DNA from: Streptoalloteichus hindustanus
Lineage (GTDB): Bacteria > Actinomycetota > Actinomycetes > Mycobacteriales > Pseudonocardiaceae
DNA: 64,000 nt
NCBI RefSeq assembly: GCF_900129375.1
Contig: NZ_FQVN01000014.1
Location: 1-64,000, forward strand
Direction of reading: 5' to 3'
The notes beneath the pieces are model-generated. The model searched no databases, was not told the origin of the DNA, and saw nothing but the letters and a program-made list of their open reading frames with translations. This document shows, in pieces, positions 1 through 7,541 of this stretch; position 1 is the first letter of the stretch; every line of letters begins with the position of its first letter. The position numbers and the translations under genes were made by a program.

Positions 1-27
1 GTCGAAGATGTTCAGACGAGCGTCCAC
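1..27 (-). CDS. 5' end of a CDS running off the left edge
   Basis: The reverse strand reads AAGGAG (about positions 35-40), six bases, then a GTG start at 27 followed by codons for MDARLNIFD to the window edge. A well spaced ribosome site and an open frame are the only evidence. The opening residues resemble starts of carboxymuconolactone-decarboxylase/AhpD-type proteins, but nine residues cannot establish this. The gene would be co-directional with the HAD gene downstream of position 154. Confidence 0.4.
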
Positions 28-153
28 TGTGCACTCCTTGCCGATGCGGTGGGTACACCTGTCTGACGGGACAGCGAGGCGGGATGTGACAGGCCCGGAT
101 GTGGCCTGCGTCTCACCTGCTCCCCGGCTCGCCCGATGCCTCCGGCGGAACGG

Positions 154-819
154 CTAGTGCCGGGACCGCGGCCCGGGGGAAGTCACGGTGAGAACGCCGG
201 ACCCCAAGGTGATCTCCCGCAGGGACGGGACGACCACGTCCGCCGCGGTGAGCTCCTCCGCCGCGTGCGTCGTGGTCACGGCGACGACGGTCGCGCCGGC
301 CGACTTCCCGGCCTGGATGCCGACGGGGGAGTCCTCGAAAACCACACACCGCTCGATCGGCACGCCGAGTTCGCGCGCCGCGAGCCGGTAGCCCTCCGGA
401 TCGGGCTTGCCCGCGCTGACGGACTCGGCCGTGACCACGACGTCGGGCAGGGACAGTCCCGCAGCGCCCGTGCGCGCGGTGACCAGCGGCAGGATGCCCG
501 AGGTGACCACCGCCCACGGCAGGCGGTGCGGCCCGTCCAGCGCGGCGAGCAGCTCGGGGACGCCGGGGCAGGGCGTCACGTCGGCCAGGTCGGTCAGTTC
601 CAGCGCGTCGAGGCGGGCCACCGCGGCCTCGATCTCCTCGGCCGGCAGGAACATCGCGATCGTCTCCTCTGACCGCCGTCCCTGGCAGACCCGGAGCACG
701 GCTTCGACGTCGAGCCCGTAGCCCCGCGCCCAGGTTCGCCAGGCGCGCCGCACGGCGGCGTCCGAGTCGACCAGGGTGCCGTCCGCGTCGAACAGCAGGG
801 CAGCACAGGTGATCTCCAT
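154..819 (-). CDS. HAD-superfamily phosphatase (subfamily IA, sugar-phosphatase-like)
   Basis: The 221-residue protein carries all four HAD motifs: nucleophile motif FDADGTLVDS (Asp11, with Asp13 as acid/base), the VVTSG Thr/Ser of motif II, the Lys in AGKPDPEGY (motif III) and the acidic FEDSPVGIQAGK (motif IV). Length and the alpha-helical cap after motif I fit subfamily IA, the group containing phosphoglycolate phosphatase, beta-phosphoglucomutase and 2-deoxyglucose-6-phosphatase. The likely role is cytosolic Mg2+-dependent hydrolysis of a small sugar or polyol phosphate; the substrate cannot be read from sequence. The ATG at 819 has a weak CAGGG upstream. It reads toward the left edge and is separated from the GNAT gene by about 60 bp. 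Confidence 0.85.
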   Translation of the reverse strand: MEITCAALLFDADGTLVDSDAAVRRAWRTWARGYGLDVEAVLRVCQGRRSEETIAMFLPAEEIEAAVARLDALELTDLADVTPCPGVPELLAALDGPHRLPWAVVTSGILPLVTARTGAAGLSLPDVVVTAESVSAGKPDPEGYRLAARELGVPIERCVVFEDSPVGIQAGKSAGATVVAVTTTHAAEELTAADVVVPSLREITLGSGVLTVTSPGPRSRH

Positions 820-882
820 GCCCTGGAGCCTATGCCGTCGTGGCGAGTGGGGTCGGGTGACGGCGTTCGCCGCCCCGGTGGT

Positions 883-1449
883 TCACCCCGCCAGCCTCAG
901 CACCGCCTCGACCTCGTTGTCGTAGGACACGCCCGTGCGGACGAAACCCAGGCGCTCGTAGAACTTCTCGGGTCCGTCCTCGGCGTCGACGTAGCTGGTG
1001 AACAGCTCGCGGTAGCCGCGCGCCCGCACTTCCCGCGCCACGTAGTCGAGGGTGCGTCGGGCGAAGCCCATGCCCTGGAAGGGGGTGGCGATCATCAGGC
1101 GCCAGAGGTAGGCGCCCTCGCAGTCGATGCCGTCGTCCCAGTCCGCGCCGTAGTGGAGCATGACGAAGCCGACCGGTGTCTCGTCGGCGTAGACGGCGCG
1201 GAACCAGGAGTTCTGCGAGCAGAAACCCTCGGCGAGCGAGGTGCCGTTGTCGGCGACCATGTACCGCTGCCGCTCGGACAACGTCCTGCTGAGCGCGCAG
1301 ACTTCGGGGACGTTGAGGGCGGTGACTCGCCTCAGGGTGACTTCGGAGTCCCGCGTCACGGGTTCCGTCGATACGAGTTCCGCCATCGCGGAATCCTCCG
1401 ACACCGGGTCCGTTGCCACCGGGTCCGTGGTCACCGATTCCGTCGTCAT
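883..1449 (-). CDS. GNAT N-acetyltransferase (second copy of a tandem pair)
   Basis: This 188-residue protein has the GNAT acetyl-CoA loop PFQGMGFARR preceded by the beta strand YLWRLMIA, and the C-terminal KFYERLGFVRTG typical of the fold. The architecture resembles BltD/PaiA-type polyamine acetyltransferases, which is inference from motif order only. The ATG at 1449 is preceded by AGGAGCGG. The frame is open further upstream but that stretch lies over the neighbouring gene. Compared with its paralogue just upstream, this copy has an extra N-terminal segment of degenerate T-[DE]-P-V repeats (about residues 1-30). It is 44 bp downstream of the paralogue and probably co-transcribed. Confidence 0.85.
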   Translation of the reverse strand: MTTESVTTDPVATDPVSEDSAMAELVSTEPVTRDSEVTLRRVTALNVPEVCALSRTLSERQRYMVADNGTSLAEGFCSQNSWFRAVYADETPVGFVMLHYGADWDDGIDCEGAYLWRLMIATPFQGMGFARRTLDYVAREVRARGYRELFTSYVDAEDGPEKFYERLGFVRTGVSYDNEVEAVLRLAG

Positions 1450-1493
1450 GGGCCGCTCCTGTCGCGTCGTGATGACCCGATCCCGGGACCGGG

Positions 1494-1985
1494 TCAGTCC
1501 TTCAGTGCCAGGACCACTTCGGGTTCGTCGCCGTAGTGGTCGCCCGTGCGGACGAAACCCAGGCGCTCGTAGAACTTCTCCGGGCTGCCCTCGCCCTCGG
1601 CGAAGCTGGTGAACAGCTCGCGGTAGCCGCGTGAGCGCACTTCGCTGGTCACGAGGTCGAGGGTGCGTCGGGCGAAGCCCATGCCCTGGAAGGGAGTGGC
1701 GATCATCAGGCGCCACAGGTAGGCGCCGTGGCACTCGACGCCGTCGTCCCAGTCCGCGCCGTAGTGGAGCATGACGAAGCCGACCGGTGTCTCGTCGGCG
1801 TAGACCGCGCGGAACCAGGCGTTCTGCGAGCAGAAACCCTCCGCGATGGAGAGCGCGTTGTCGGCGACCATGTTCCGGTGTTGCTTGGACAGGGTCTCGC
1901 TGAGCGCGCTCACCTCCGTGACGTTGAGAGCGGAGATCCGCCGCAAGGAGATCTCCGAGTCCCGGGTCACCCTCGACGTCGTCAT
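1494..1985 (-). CDS. GNAT N-acetyltransferase (first copy of a tandem pair)
   Basis: The 163-residue protein is nearly identical to the neighbouring product over the GNAT core (shared WFRAVYADETPVGFVMLHYG and PFQGMGFARRTLD), so the two genes are a recent tandem duplication. Acetyl-CoA binding is indicated by the QGMGFA loop; the substrate is unknown, with small amines or polyamines a reasonable guess. The ATG at 1985 has AGGAGT upstream. An in-frame ATG at 2066 would add 27 residues without a comparable ribosome site. The gene is divergent from the TetR gene at 2150, and a perfect palindrome at 2121-2148 lies between them, so TetR control of this pair is likely. Confidence 0.85.
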   Translation of the reverse strand: MTTSRVTRDSEISLRRISALNVTEVSALSETLSKQHRNMVADNALSIAEGFCSQNAWFRAVYADETPVGFVMLHYGADWDDGVECHGAYLWRLMIATPFQGMGFARRTLDLVTSEVRSRGYRELFTSFAEGEGSPEKFYERLGFVRTGDHYGDEPEVVLALKD

Positions 1986-2120
1986 TCTGGCTGACTCCTG
2001 TCGTCGTGGTCCTGGGCCGAGAGCCCAGAACCGCCGACGTTCGTCCCCGATGTCTTTTTCTGTCATGGCCTTTCTATCAGGCGCCGCGCCCGGGAGAGAT
2101 CGGGCCGCCCAGGTTGACCC

Positions 2121-2148
2121 CCGTAAGATTAAGGCCTTAATCTTACGG
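2121..2148. promoter_or_regulatory. perfect 28-bp palindrome, candidate TetR operator
   Basis: The half-site CCGTAAGATTAAGG is followed immediately by its exact reverse complement, with no spacer. It is A+T-rich in a G+C-rich background. It sits in the 164-bp divergent region between the GNAT pair and the TetR gene, and ends two bases before the TetR GTG codon. Size, symmetry and position are those of a TetR operator controlling both directions. Confidence 0.8.
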
Positions 2149-2149
2149 C

Positions 2150-2755
2150 GTGCCGCGCCACGCCGATCCCGTCCAACGCCGTCGTCAGGTGGCGGAGGCC
2201 CTGTTGCGCGTCGTCGACGCCGAAGGGCTGGACGCCGCGAGCATTCCCCGGATCGCCCGGGAGCTGGGCGCGACGACCGGCCTGGTGCAGACCTACTTCC
2301 GCAGCAAGGACGAACTCCTGCTGTTCGCGTTCGGCCACCTCCAGGACCTGGTGCGCGAACGGGTCGCGGCGATCCTCAGCGAGGACACCGACGACAGCCT
2401 CGACGGGCGCCTGCTCCGCGTCGCCTGCGTGCTGGCCAGCGCCGACGAGGACGCGCAGGACAGCGAGGGCCGGGTCTGGCTCGCGTTCCTCGCCCGCGCG
2501 GCGTTCCACCCGGTGCTGCGCGAACGACACCTCGCCGGCGCGGCGGAGATCCGCGACCGGTTCGAGGAGGCCTTCGAGTGGGCGCGGACGCACGGCCAGG
2601 TCGCCGGTGATCTCGACGCCCGGGCCGCGGCCGTCGCACTGGGGGCCTTCGTCGACGGCATCGCGCTCCAGCGCGCCCTTGAGCCGGAGCGGGTGACCAA
2701 GGACGTGGCGCGCCGCCTGCTGCACGACCACCTCGCCCGGATCTTCACCGGGTAG
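2150..2755 (+). CDS. TetR/AcrR-family transcriptional regulator
   Basis: The 201-residue protein has an N-terminal TetR helix-turn-helix (about residues 10-55, including IARELGATTGLVQTYF and the SKDELLLFAF transition) and a helical ligand-binding C-terminal domain. The GTG at 2150 begins one base after a perfect palindrome, leaving no room for a ribosome site, so the transcript may be leaderless. A repressor at that site would control its own gene, the downstream GAP membrane protein (23 bp away) and the divergent GNAT pair. The ligand is unknown. If the GNAT enzymes act on polyamines, a polyamine or cationic drug would be a logical inducer, by analogy with BltR/BltD in Bacillus. Confidence 0.88.
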   Translation: MPRHADPVQRRRQVAEALLRVVDAEGLDAASIPRIARELGATTGLVQTYFRSKDELLLFAFGHLQDLVRERVAAILSEDTDDSLDGRLLRVACVLASADEDAQDSEGRVWLAFLARAAFHPVLRERHLAGAAEIRDRFEEAFEWARTHGQVAGDLDARAAAVALGAFVDGIALQRALEPERVTKDVARRLLHDHLARIFTG

Positions 2756-2778
2756 CCAGAACCAAACAGGGGGAATGG

Positions 2779-3498
2779 ATGAGCTTGGGACTGGTCCTGT
2801 CACTGGCCAGCCTCGCTCTGGTGGACAGCACGAGCATCGGAACACTGTTCATTCCGGTGTGGTTGCTGTTGGCTCCGGGGCGCGTCAGAGTCGGGCGTGT
2901 TCTGGTGTACCTGGCCACCATCACGGTCTTCTACTTCGCTGTCGGGCTGCTCGTCGTCTACGGGGCCGGCTCGCTCGCGGACGCGGCGGGTGGGGTGTTG
3001 AACAGCCGTGCCGCGCTGTGGGTTCAGCTCTTCGTCGGTGTCGGACTGTTCCTGCTCAGCTACCGCATAGACCCGAACCGCCGCGACAAGAAGGAGAACG
3101 GTGGGAACGCGCGGTGGCGTGAGCGCGCGATGTCCGCGTCCTCGTCGGCGGGCTGGCTGGTCGGGCTGGCACTGCTCGCGGGGCTGGCCGAGGTCGCGAC
3201 GATGCTGCCCTACCTCGGCGCGATCGGCATGATGACCACCTCGAACCTCGGCGCGGCCCTGGTGGCGACGCTGCTCGCGGGGTACTGCCTCGTCATGGTG
3301 GCGCCCGCCGGCGCGCTGCTGACCGCCCGCGTCGTCTCCCAGGCCCGGGTCGAGCCGATCCTCCAGCGGCTCAACGACTGGATCTCCAGCAAGGGCGCCA
3401 GCGCCACGAGCTGGATCGTCGGCATCGCCGGGTTCCTGATCGCGGCCAACGCCGTCGCGTGGCTGTTCTACCCGGAGTGGATGGCGTCGAAGCGGTAG
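2779..3498 (+). CDS. GAP-family (Sap-like) integral membrane protein
   Basis: The 239-residue protein has about six hydrophobic segments, starting with the N-terminal LVLSLASLALVDSTSIGTLF, a charged cytoplasmic loop (DPNRRDKKENGG, about residues 97-108) and a C-terminal helix ending in FYPEWMASKR. This pattern matches the GAP/Sap family, which includes the mycobacterial sulfolipid-1-addressing protein and is distantly LysE-like; members are thought to move lipids or small solutes across the membrane. ATG at 2779 follows AGGGGGA. It lies 23 bp after the TetR gene and is probably the regulated partner. Confidence 0.7.
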   Translation: MSLGLVLSLASLALVDSTSIGTLFIPVWLLLAPGRVRVGRVLVYLATITVFYFAVGLLVVYGAGSLADAAGGVLNSRAALWVQLFVGVGLFLLSYRIDPNRRDKKENGGNARWRERAMSASSSAGWLVGLALLAGLAEVATMLPYLGAIGMMTTSNLGAALVATLLAGYCLVMVAPAGALLTARVVSQARVEPILQRLNDWISSKGASATSWIVGIAGFLIAANAVAWLFYPEWMASKR

Positions 3499-3511
3499 CC
3501 ACGGCGCGATG

Positions 3512-3526
3512 TGTCCATAGTGGACA
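3512..3526. repeat. TGTCCA..TGGACA palindrome
   Basis: TGTCCATAGTGGACA lies just after the GAP gene. It is one of several related palindromes in this window (37375-37388, 49758-49772, core at 24586-24596), mostly in intergenic DNA. Function unknown. Confidence 0.5.
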
Positions 3527-3709
3527 AAGGTGGGCGGAAGCCGGCAGATGCGGCCGACGCGCTCGGGGCGGCATCGGGTAGTCCCTGCTGACAGTTCCGA
3601 CGTTGGATGTGGGCTGGTTGGGTGAAGGGTGCCTTCAGCGCACCTTCACGGCACGAACGACCCTCGCTACCATCGGGCTCTCGCCGCCCGAACGTCATGA
3701 GGAGCGGTC

Positions 3710-4135
3710 GTGCACATCGTGGCGCTGGCGGTGCTCGTGCTGGTGCACCTCCTCGGCTGCGGCCCGACCGACGCGGTGCACCTGGTGACGGGTGAGCACG
3801 CCCCGACCAGCGCTGCTGCCGCCGCTGCTGCCAGCACTGTTGTCGGCGCTGTTGCCGGCACTCTTCCTGTCGCTGTCGAGCAGCCCGGTCAGGAACCAGG
3901 ACGCCACAACGCTCCGCATCGCCCGTCGCACCAACGGGAGTCACATCCCCGGTGCGATGTGGGGCCGGCTCCGCCCACTGCGGCGGTCATCGCGTTCTGG
4001 ATCGCCCTGGTGCTCGCACCCGCGCCACCCCCGGAGATCGTTCCCGCGTCCGTTCCCCTGACCCCTGACGGCACGAACGGCCGCAGAGGCACCGGACGAG
4101 AGACGCGGTGCGTCCTTTGTGTCTGGCGGAACTGA
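3710..4135 (+). CDS. small membrane-anchored or lipoprotein hypothetical protein
   Basis: A 141-residue product starts at GTG 3710 behind a strong GAGGAGCGG. The N-terminus is a short hydrophobic segment ending in VHLLGC, which could be a lipobox with Cys17. After an Ala-rich stretch and a His/Pro-rich hydrophilic region there is a second hydrophobic helix (AAVIAFWIALVLAPA) and a tail with two cysteines (CVLC). I do not recognise the family. It is 113 bp upstream of the cysteine-synthase-like gene in the same direction, so a shared transcript is possible. Competing frames across this stretch are less convincing because they lack a ribosome site. Confidence 0.55.
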   Translation: MHIVALAVLVLVHLLGCGPTDAVHLVTGEHAPTSAAAAAAASTVVGAVAGTLPVAVEQPGQEPGRHNAPHRPSHQRESHPRCDVGPAPPTAAVIAFWIALVLAPAPPPEIVPASVPLTPDGTNGRRGTGRETRCVLCVWRN

Positions 4136-4248
4136 TCGGCACGGCGCCGGACCGCCCTCGTCGTTGAGCACGACAGCGGTCCGCGCGCGCTGCCCGGTTC
4201 CCCTGCCTCCGCGCGTCGTCTCCTGACGCCTGGACTCCTGAAGGACGC

Positions 4249-5394
4249 ATGAACGCCGAAGCAGTCAACGTGATCACGCATGCCCTCGTCCCGTCCCTGC
4301 CGTGCGCGTCGCGGGCGCAGCTCGTGCCGCCCCGCTCCTCGGCCAGCCCGACCCCGGCCGGACTGGTCGGCAACACACCGGTCCTGTGGGTCAGCGAGCC
4401 GCTGTGCCCGCCGGGACGCGGCTTCTGGGCCAAGCTGGAAGGCCACAACCCGGGCGGGATGAAGGACCGACCCGGGCTCTACATGGTGAACCGGGCCAGG
4501 GAACGCGGAGACCTGCGTCCCGGCGCGCCGATTGTCGAGTCCACGAGCGGCACCCTCGGGCTGGGGCTCGCGCTCGCCGGCATGGTGTACGGCCACCCGG
4601 TCACGCTGGTCACCGACCCGGGCATGGAACTCACCGTCGAACGACTCCTGACCTCCTACGGCGCACGCGTCGACCGGGTCACCGAGCCGCATCCGACCGG
4701 CGGCTGGCAACAGGCCCGCCGCGACCGGGTCGCCGAACTCCTGGCCGCACAACCGAACGCGTGGTGTCCGGACCAGTACCACAACCCGGACAACGTCGCC
4801 GCCTACGCGGACCTGGGGCTCGAACTCGTCGCCCAGCTCGGCCGGATCGACGTGCTGGTGTGCAGTGTGGGCACGGGCGGCCACTCGGCCGGGGTGTTCG
4901 CCGCGCTGCGGGAGTTCTTCCCCCACCTCAGGCTCGTCGGGGTCGACACCGTCGGGTCGACCATCTTCGGCCAGCCCGCGCGCCCCCGGCTCATGCGCGG
5001 CCTGGGCAGCAGCATCTACCCGCGCAACGTGGACTACCGGAACTTCTCCGAGGTGCACTGGGTCGCGCCGGGCGAGGCCGTGTGGGCCTGCCGCGCCCTC
5101 GCCGCCAGCCACTACGCCACGGGCGGCTGGAGCGTGGGGGCCGTCGCGCTGGTCGCCGGGTGGCTGGCGCGAAACTCCACACAGGACACCCGAATCGCCG
5201 CGGTGTTCCCCGACGGACCACACCGCTACCTCGGCACCGTCTACGACAACGACTACTGCGCGCAGCACGGCCTTCTGGGCGCCAGGCCCGCCAGCGACCC
5301 GGACGAGATCACGAACCCGCTGACCACCGAGGTCCACCGGTGGACGCGGTGCGCCCGGGTCGTCGATCCGACCGAGGAGGACCGGCGCCCGTGA
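4249..5394 (+). CDS. PLP-dependent cysteine-synthase-family enzyme
   Basis: The 381-residue fold-type II PLP enzyme has the Schiff-base lysine in [10 protein letters not shown] (canonical NPxGSVKDR, here one residue shorter), the substrate loop [13 protein letters not shown] and the phosphate-binding glycines [10 protein letters not shown]. Family members perform beta-replacement on O-acetyl- or O-phosphoserine or make other beta-substituted amino acids; a role in primary cysteine synthesis is not required. ATG at 4249 follows GAAGGAC. The stop overlaps the GTG of the MFS transporter by four bases, so enzyme and exporter are translationally coupled, which suggests that the product, or a derivative, is exported. 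The roughly 35-residue N-terminal extension before the first conserved strand is of unknown use. Confidence 0.85.
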   Translation: MNAEAVNVITHALVPSLPCASRAQLVPPRSSASPTPAGLVGNTPVLWVSEPLCPPGRGFWAKLEGHNPGGMKDRPGLYMVNRARERGDLRPGAPIVESTSGTLGLGLALAGMVYGHPVTLVTDPGMELTVERLLTSYGARVDRVTEPHPTGGWQQARRDRVAELLAAQPNAWCPDQYHNPDNVAAYADLGLELVAQLGRIDVLVCSVGTGGHSAGVFAALREFFPHLRLVGVDTVGSTIFGQPARPRLMRGLGSSIYPRNVDYRNFSEVHWVAPGEAVWACRALAASHYATGGWSVGAVALVAGWLARNSTQDTRIAAVFPDGPHRYLGTVYDNDYCAQHGLLGARPASDPDEITNPLTTEVHRWTRCARVVDPTEEDRRP

Positions 5395-6671
5395 AGGGAA
5401 TCATCGCCCAGGCCCGTTCCCACGAGCGGAGCGTCCAACTCCTGCTGGTCAACCAGTTCACCATCAATCTCGGCTTCTACATGCTGATGCCCTACCTGGC
5501 CGACCACCTCTCGGTCGGCCTCGGAATGGCGGGCTGGCTCGTCGGACTCGTGCTCGGGGTGCGGAACCTCTCGCAGCAGGGCATGTTCCTCGTCGGCGGC
5601 AGTCTCGCCGACCGGCTCGGCTACAAGCCGCTGATCGTGACCGGCTGCGCGCTGCGCACCGCGGGGTTCGGTCTTCTGGCCATTGTGGACACTCTGCCTA
5701 CCCTGGTCCTCGCCTCGGCGGCGACCGGGTTCGCGGGAGCGCTGTTCAACCCGGCCGTCCGCGCCTACGTCGCCCACGACGCCGGCGAGCGCCGGGTGGA
5801 GGCGTTCGCCCTGTTCAACACCGCCTACCAGGCGGGCATCCTGGTCGGCCCGCTGGTCGGGGTGGTGTTGACCGGGGTCGGCTTCCGGCTCACCGCCGCG
5901 ACGGCGGCCCTGGTGTTCGCCGCGCTGACGGTGTTGCAGGCACGAGCACTTCCCTCGCGCCGGGCGACCCCGGCAGAGGACCAGAAGTCGATGATCCGGG
6001 ACTGGCGCGCCGTGCTGGGCAACCGGCCCTTCCTGTTGTTCTCCCTGGTGATGATCGGCTCCTACGTCCTGTCCTTCCAGGTCTACCTCGCCCTGCCGCT
6101 GGAGATCCGCCGTCTCGCCAGCGGCACGGACGCCGGAAACGCCGGCGTGGCAGTGCTCTTCGCGTTGTCCGGGCTGCTCGCGATCCTCACCCAGGTTCGC
6201 CTCGCGGCCTGGTGCAAGCAACGCCTCCGACACGCCCGGGCCATGAGGCTCGGCCTCACCCTCATGGCCGCCGCGTTCGCCCCACCCGCCTGCGCCGCAC
6301 TGATCGACCCCGCCCCCGCAGCCGGCTGGCTCGCACAGGCCCTGGCCTTCACCCCGATCGTGCTGAGCGGCCTCCTGCTCACGCTCGGCACGATCGTCCT
6401 CTACCCCTTCGAGATGGACACCATCGTGACCATGTCCGAAGGCCGCCTGGTGGCCACGCACTACGGCCTCTACAGCACCTTGTCGGGCATCGGCATCACC
6501 CTCGGCAACCTGGGCACCGGCGCCTCACTCGACCTGGCCCGAGACCTCGGCACACCAGGACTTCCCTGGCTCGCGCTCACCCTCCTCGGCGCCATCTGCG
6601 TACTCGCCATGACACTCCTCGACAAGTCCGGCCACCTGACCCGCCCCCCAACCCCAGCCCCCACAACCTGA
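5391..6671 (+). CDS. MFS transporter coupled to the PLP enzyme
   Basis: The 426-residue protein has about 12 hydrophobic segments and the MFS loop-2/3 signature around [13 protein letters not shown] (the canonical G-x-LaDRxGrr form). A multidrug-type exporter (DHA1-like) fits best. The frame stays open for 363 codons upstream, but the GTG at 5391 makes a four-base overlap with the preceding stop and is followed by a normal amphipathic MFS N-terminus, so I start there. A clear hairpin terminator follows at 6684-6711. Probable role: export of the metabolite made by the upstream enzyme, or resistance to it. Confidence 0.85.
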   Translation: MKGIIAQARSHERSVQLLLVNQFTINLGFYMLMPYLADHLSVGLGMAGWLVGLVLGVRNLSQQGMFLVGGSLADRLGYKPLIVTGCALRTAGFGLLAIVDTLPTLVLASAATGFAGALFNPAVRAYVAHDAGERRVEAFALFNTAYQAGILVGPLVGVVLTGVGFRLTAATAALVFAALTVLQARALPSRRATPAEDQKSMIRDWRAVLGNRPFLLFSLVMIGSYVLSFQVYLALPLEIRRLASGTDAGNAGVAVLFALSGLLAILTQVRLAAWCKQRLRHARAMRLGLTLMAAAFAPPACAALIDPAPAAGWLAQALAFTPIVLSGLLLTLGTIVLYPFEMDTIVTMSEGRLVATHYGLYSTLSGIGITLGNLGTGASLDLARDLGTPGLPWLALTLLGAICVLAMTLLDKSGHLTRPPTPAPTT

Positions 6672-6683
6672 CCCACCCGCTGC

Positions 6684-6711
6684 TGGGTGCCCGGCCTACG
6701 CCGGGCACCCA
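6684..6711. terminator. bidirectional hairpin terminator
   Basis: TGGGTGCCCGGC, four-base loop CTAC, then its exact reverse complement. It separates the converging MFS and carbonic anhydrase genes. Confidence 0.75.
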
Positions 6712-6727
6712 CCAGCCCCCGGACGCG

Positions 6728-7210
6728 TCAGCGCACCCAGTGAAGCGTCTTCGTGTCCACGTCGTAGATCGCGCCCAGGACTCGGGTCTTGTGCGGCACG
6801 AACGGGTTCGCCCTGATGCGGAGGACCAACTGCCGCACATCTGTCTCCGCATCGCCGAACGTCTCCAGTGCCCATTCCGGGCGGAACCCGACATCCTGCT
6901 CGATCTCGGACAGGAACTCCGCTTCCTTCTCCCACAGCGCTGACATCCCGCACTTGGTGTGGTGGATCAGCAGAATCACCCGCGTCCGCAACTCGCGTTG
7001 GCTGATGGCCAGCGACCGGATGACGTCGTCGGTCACGACGCCACCGGCGTTCCGGATGACGTGGGCATCCCCGACCTCGATCCCGAGGATGCTGTAGATG
7101 TCCATTCGGGCGTCCATACAGGCCACGACCGAGAGTTCGAGATCGGGAACGCCGTTGGACTCCTCCGCCAACGGCGCTCCGAGCGCCGCCAGACGCGTGA
7201 GAACGGGCAT
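6728..7210 (-). CDS. beta-class carbonic anhydrase
   Basis: The 160-residue protein has the beta-CA zinc and dyad signature: Cys31-Met-Asp33-Ala-Arg35, then His84 and Cys87 in HHTKCGMS. It interconverts CO2 and bicarbonate in the cytosol. The short length and single compact domain fit the small actinobacterial beta-CA group (compare mycobacterial Rv1284-type). The ATG at 7210 is preceded by GGGAGGAG; the frame is open another 64 codons upstream but has no better start there. No neighbour suggests a pathway. Confidence 0.9.
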   Translation of the reverse strand: MPVLTRLAALGAPLAEESNGVPDLELSVVACMDARMDIYSILGIEVGDAHVIRNAGGVVTDDVIRSLAISQRELRTRVILLIHHTKCGMSALWEKEAEFLSEIEQDVGFRPEWALETFGDAETDVRQLVLRIRANPFVPHKTRVLGAIYDVDTKTLHWVR

Positions 7211-7541
7211 GCTGGTCTCCTCCCGTGAAACCCTCCCACAAGTGGCCGGCCAGCCAGCCCAGATACCTCCCTCCAGGGCGAGACCGAAGGAACAGGGATG
7301 ATCAGGCATCCTTCGGATGGCTAGCGTTATGGCCATCTGTTCCACTCGTTGCGAAGAGTTGTCTCCGCAAGCACGGATGAGTTCAGCCCGTTCTGCTTTC
7401 ACTGTGAGTCAATGGTTAGTGTCGGGGCGTACAGCGAGGTTGCGACGACCGCCGGCTTCCCGAAGCTGCCGGGTTTCGCCCGCGGCATCGGTGAGGCCCG
7501 TCTCGGTGCCCCACATTCGGCGATCGGGTGGCTGACGAGTG
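7211..7541. other. 331-bp intergenic region
   Basis: It holds the upstream region of the carbonic anhydrase gene, including its GGGAGGAG ribosome site, and the 3' flank of the M20 gene. A 70-codon plus-strand open frame (7349-7561) has no ribosome site and no recognisable homology, and runs into the M20 gene, so I do not call it. I see no clear terminator or RNA gene. Confidence 0.4.

Noticed and set aside
4302-5390. 363-codon upstream extension of the MFS gene
   Set aside because: It runs in another frame through the PLP enzyme. The GTGA overlap at 5391 and a normal MFS N-terminus define the true start.
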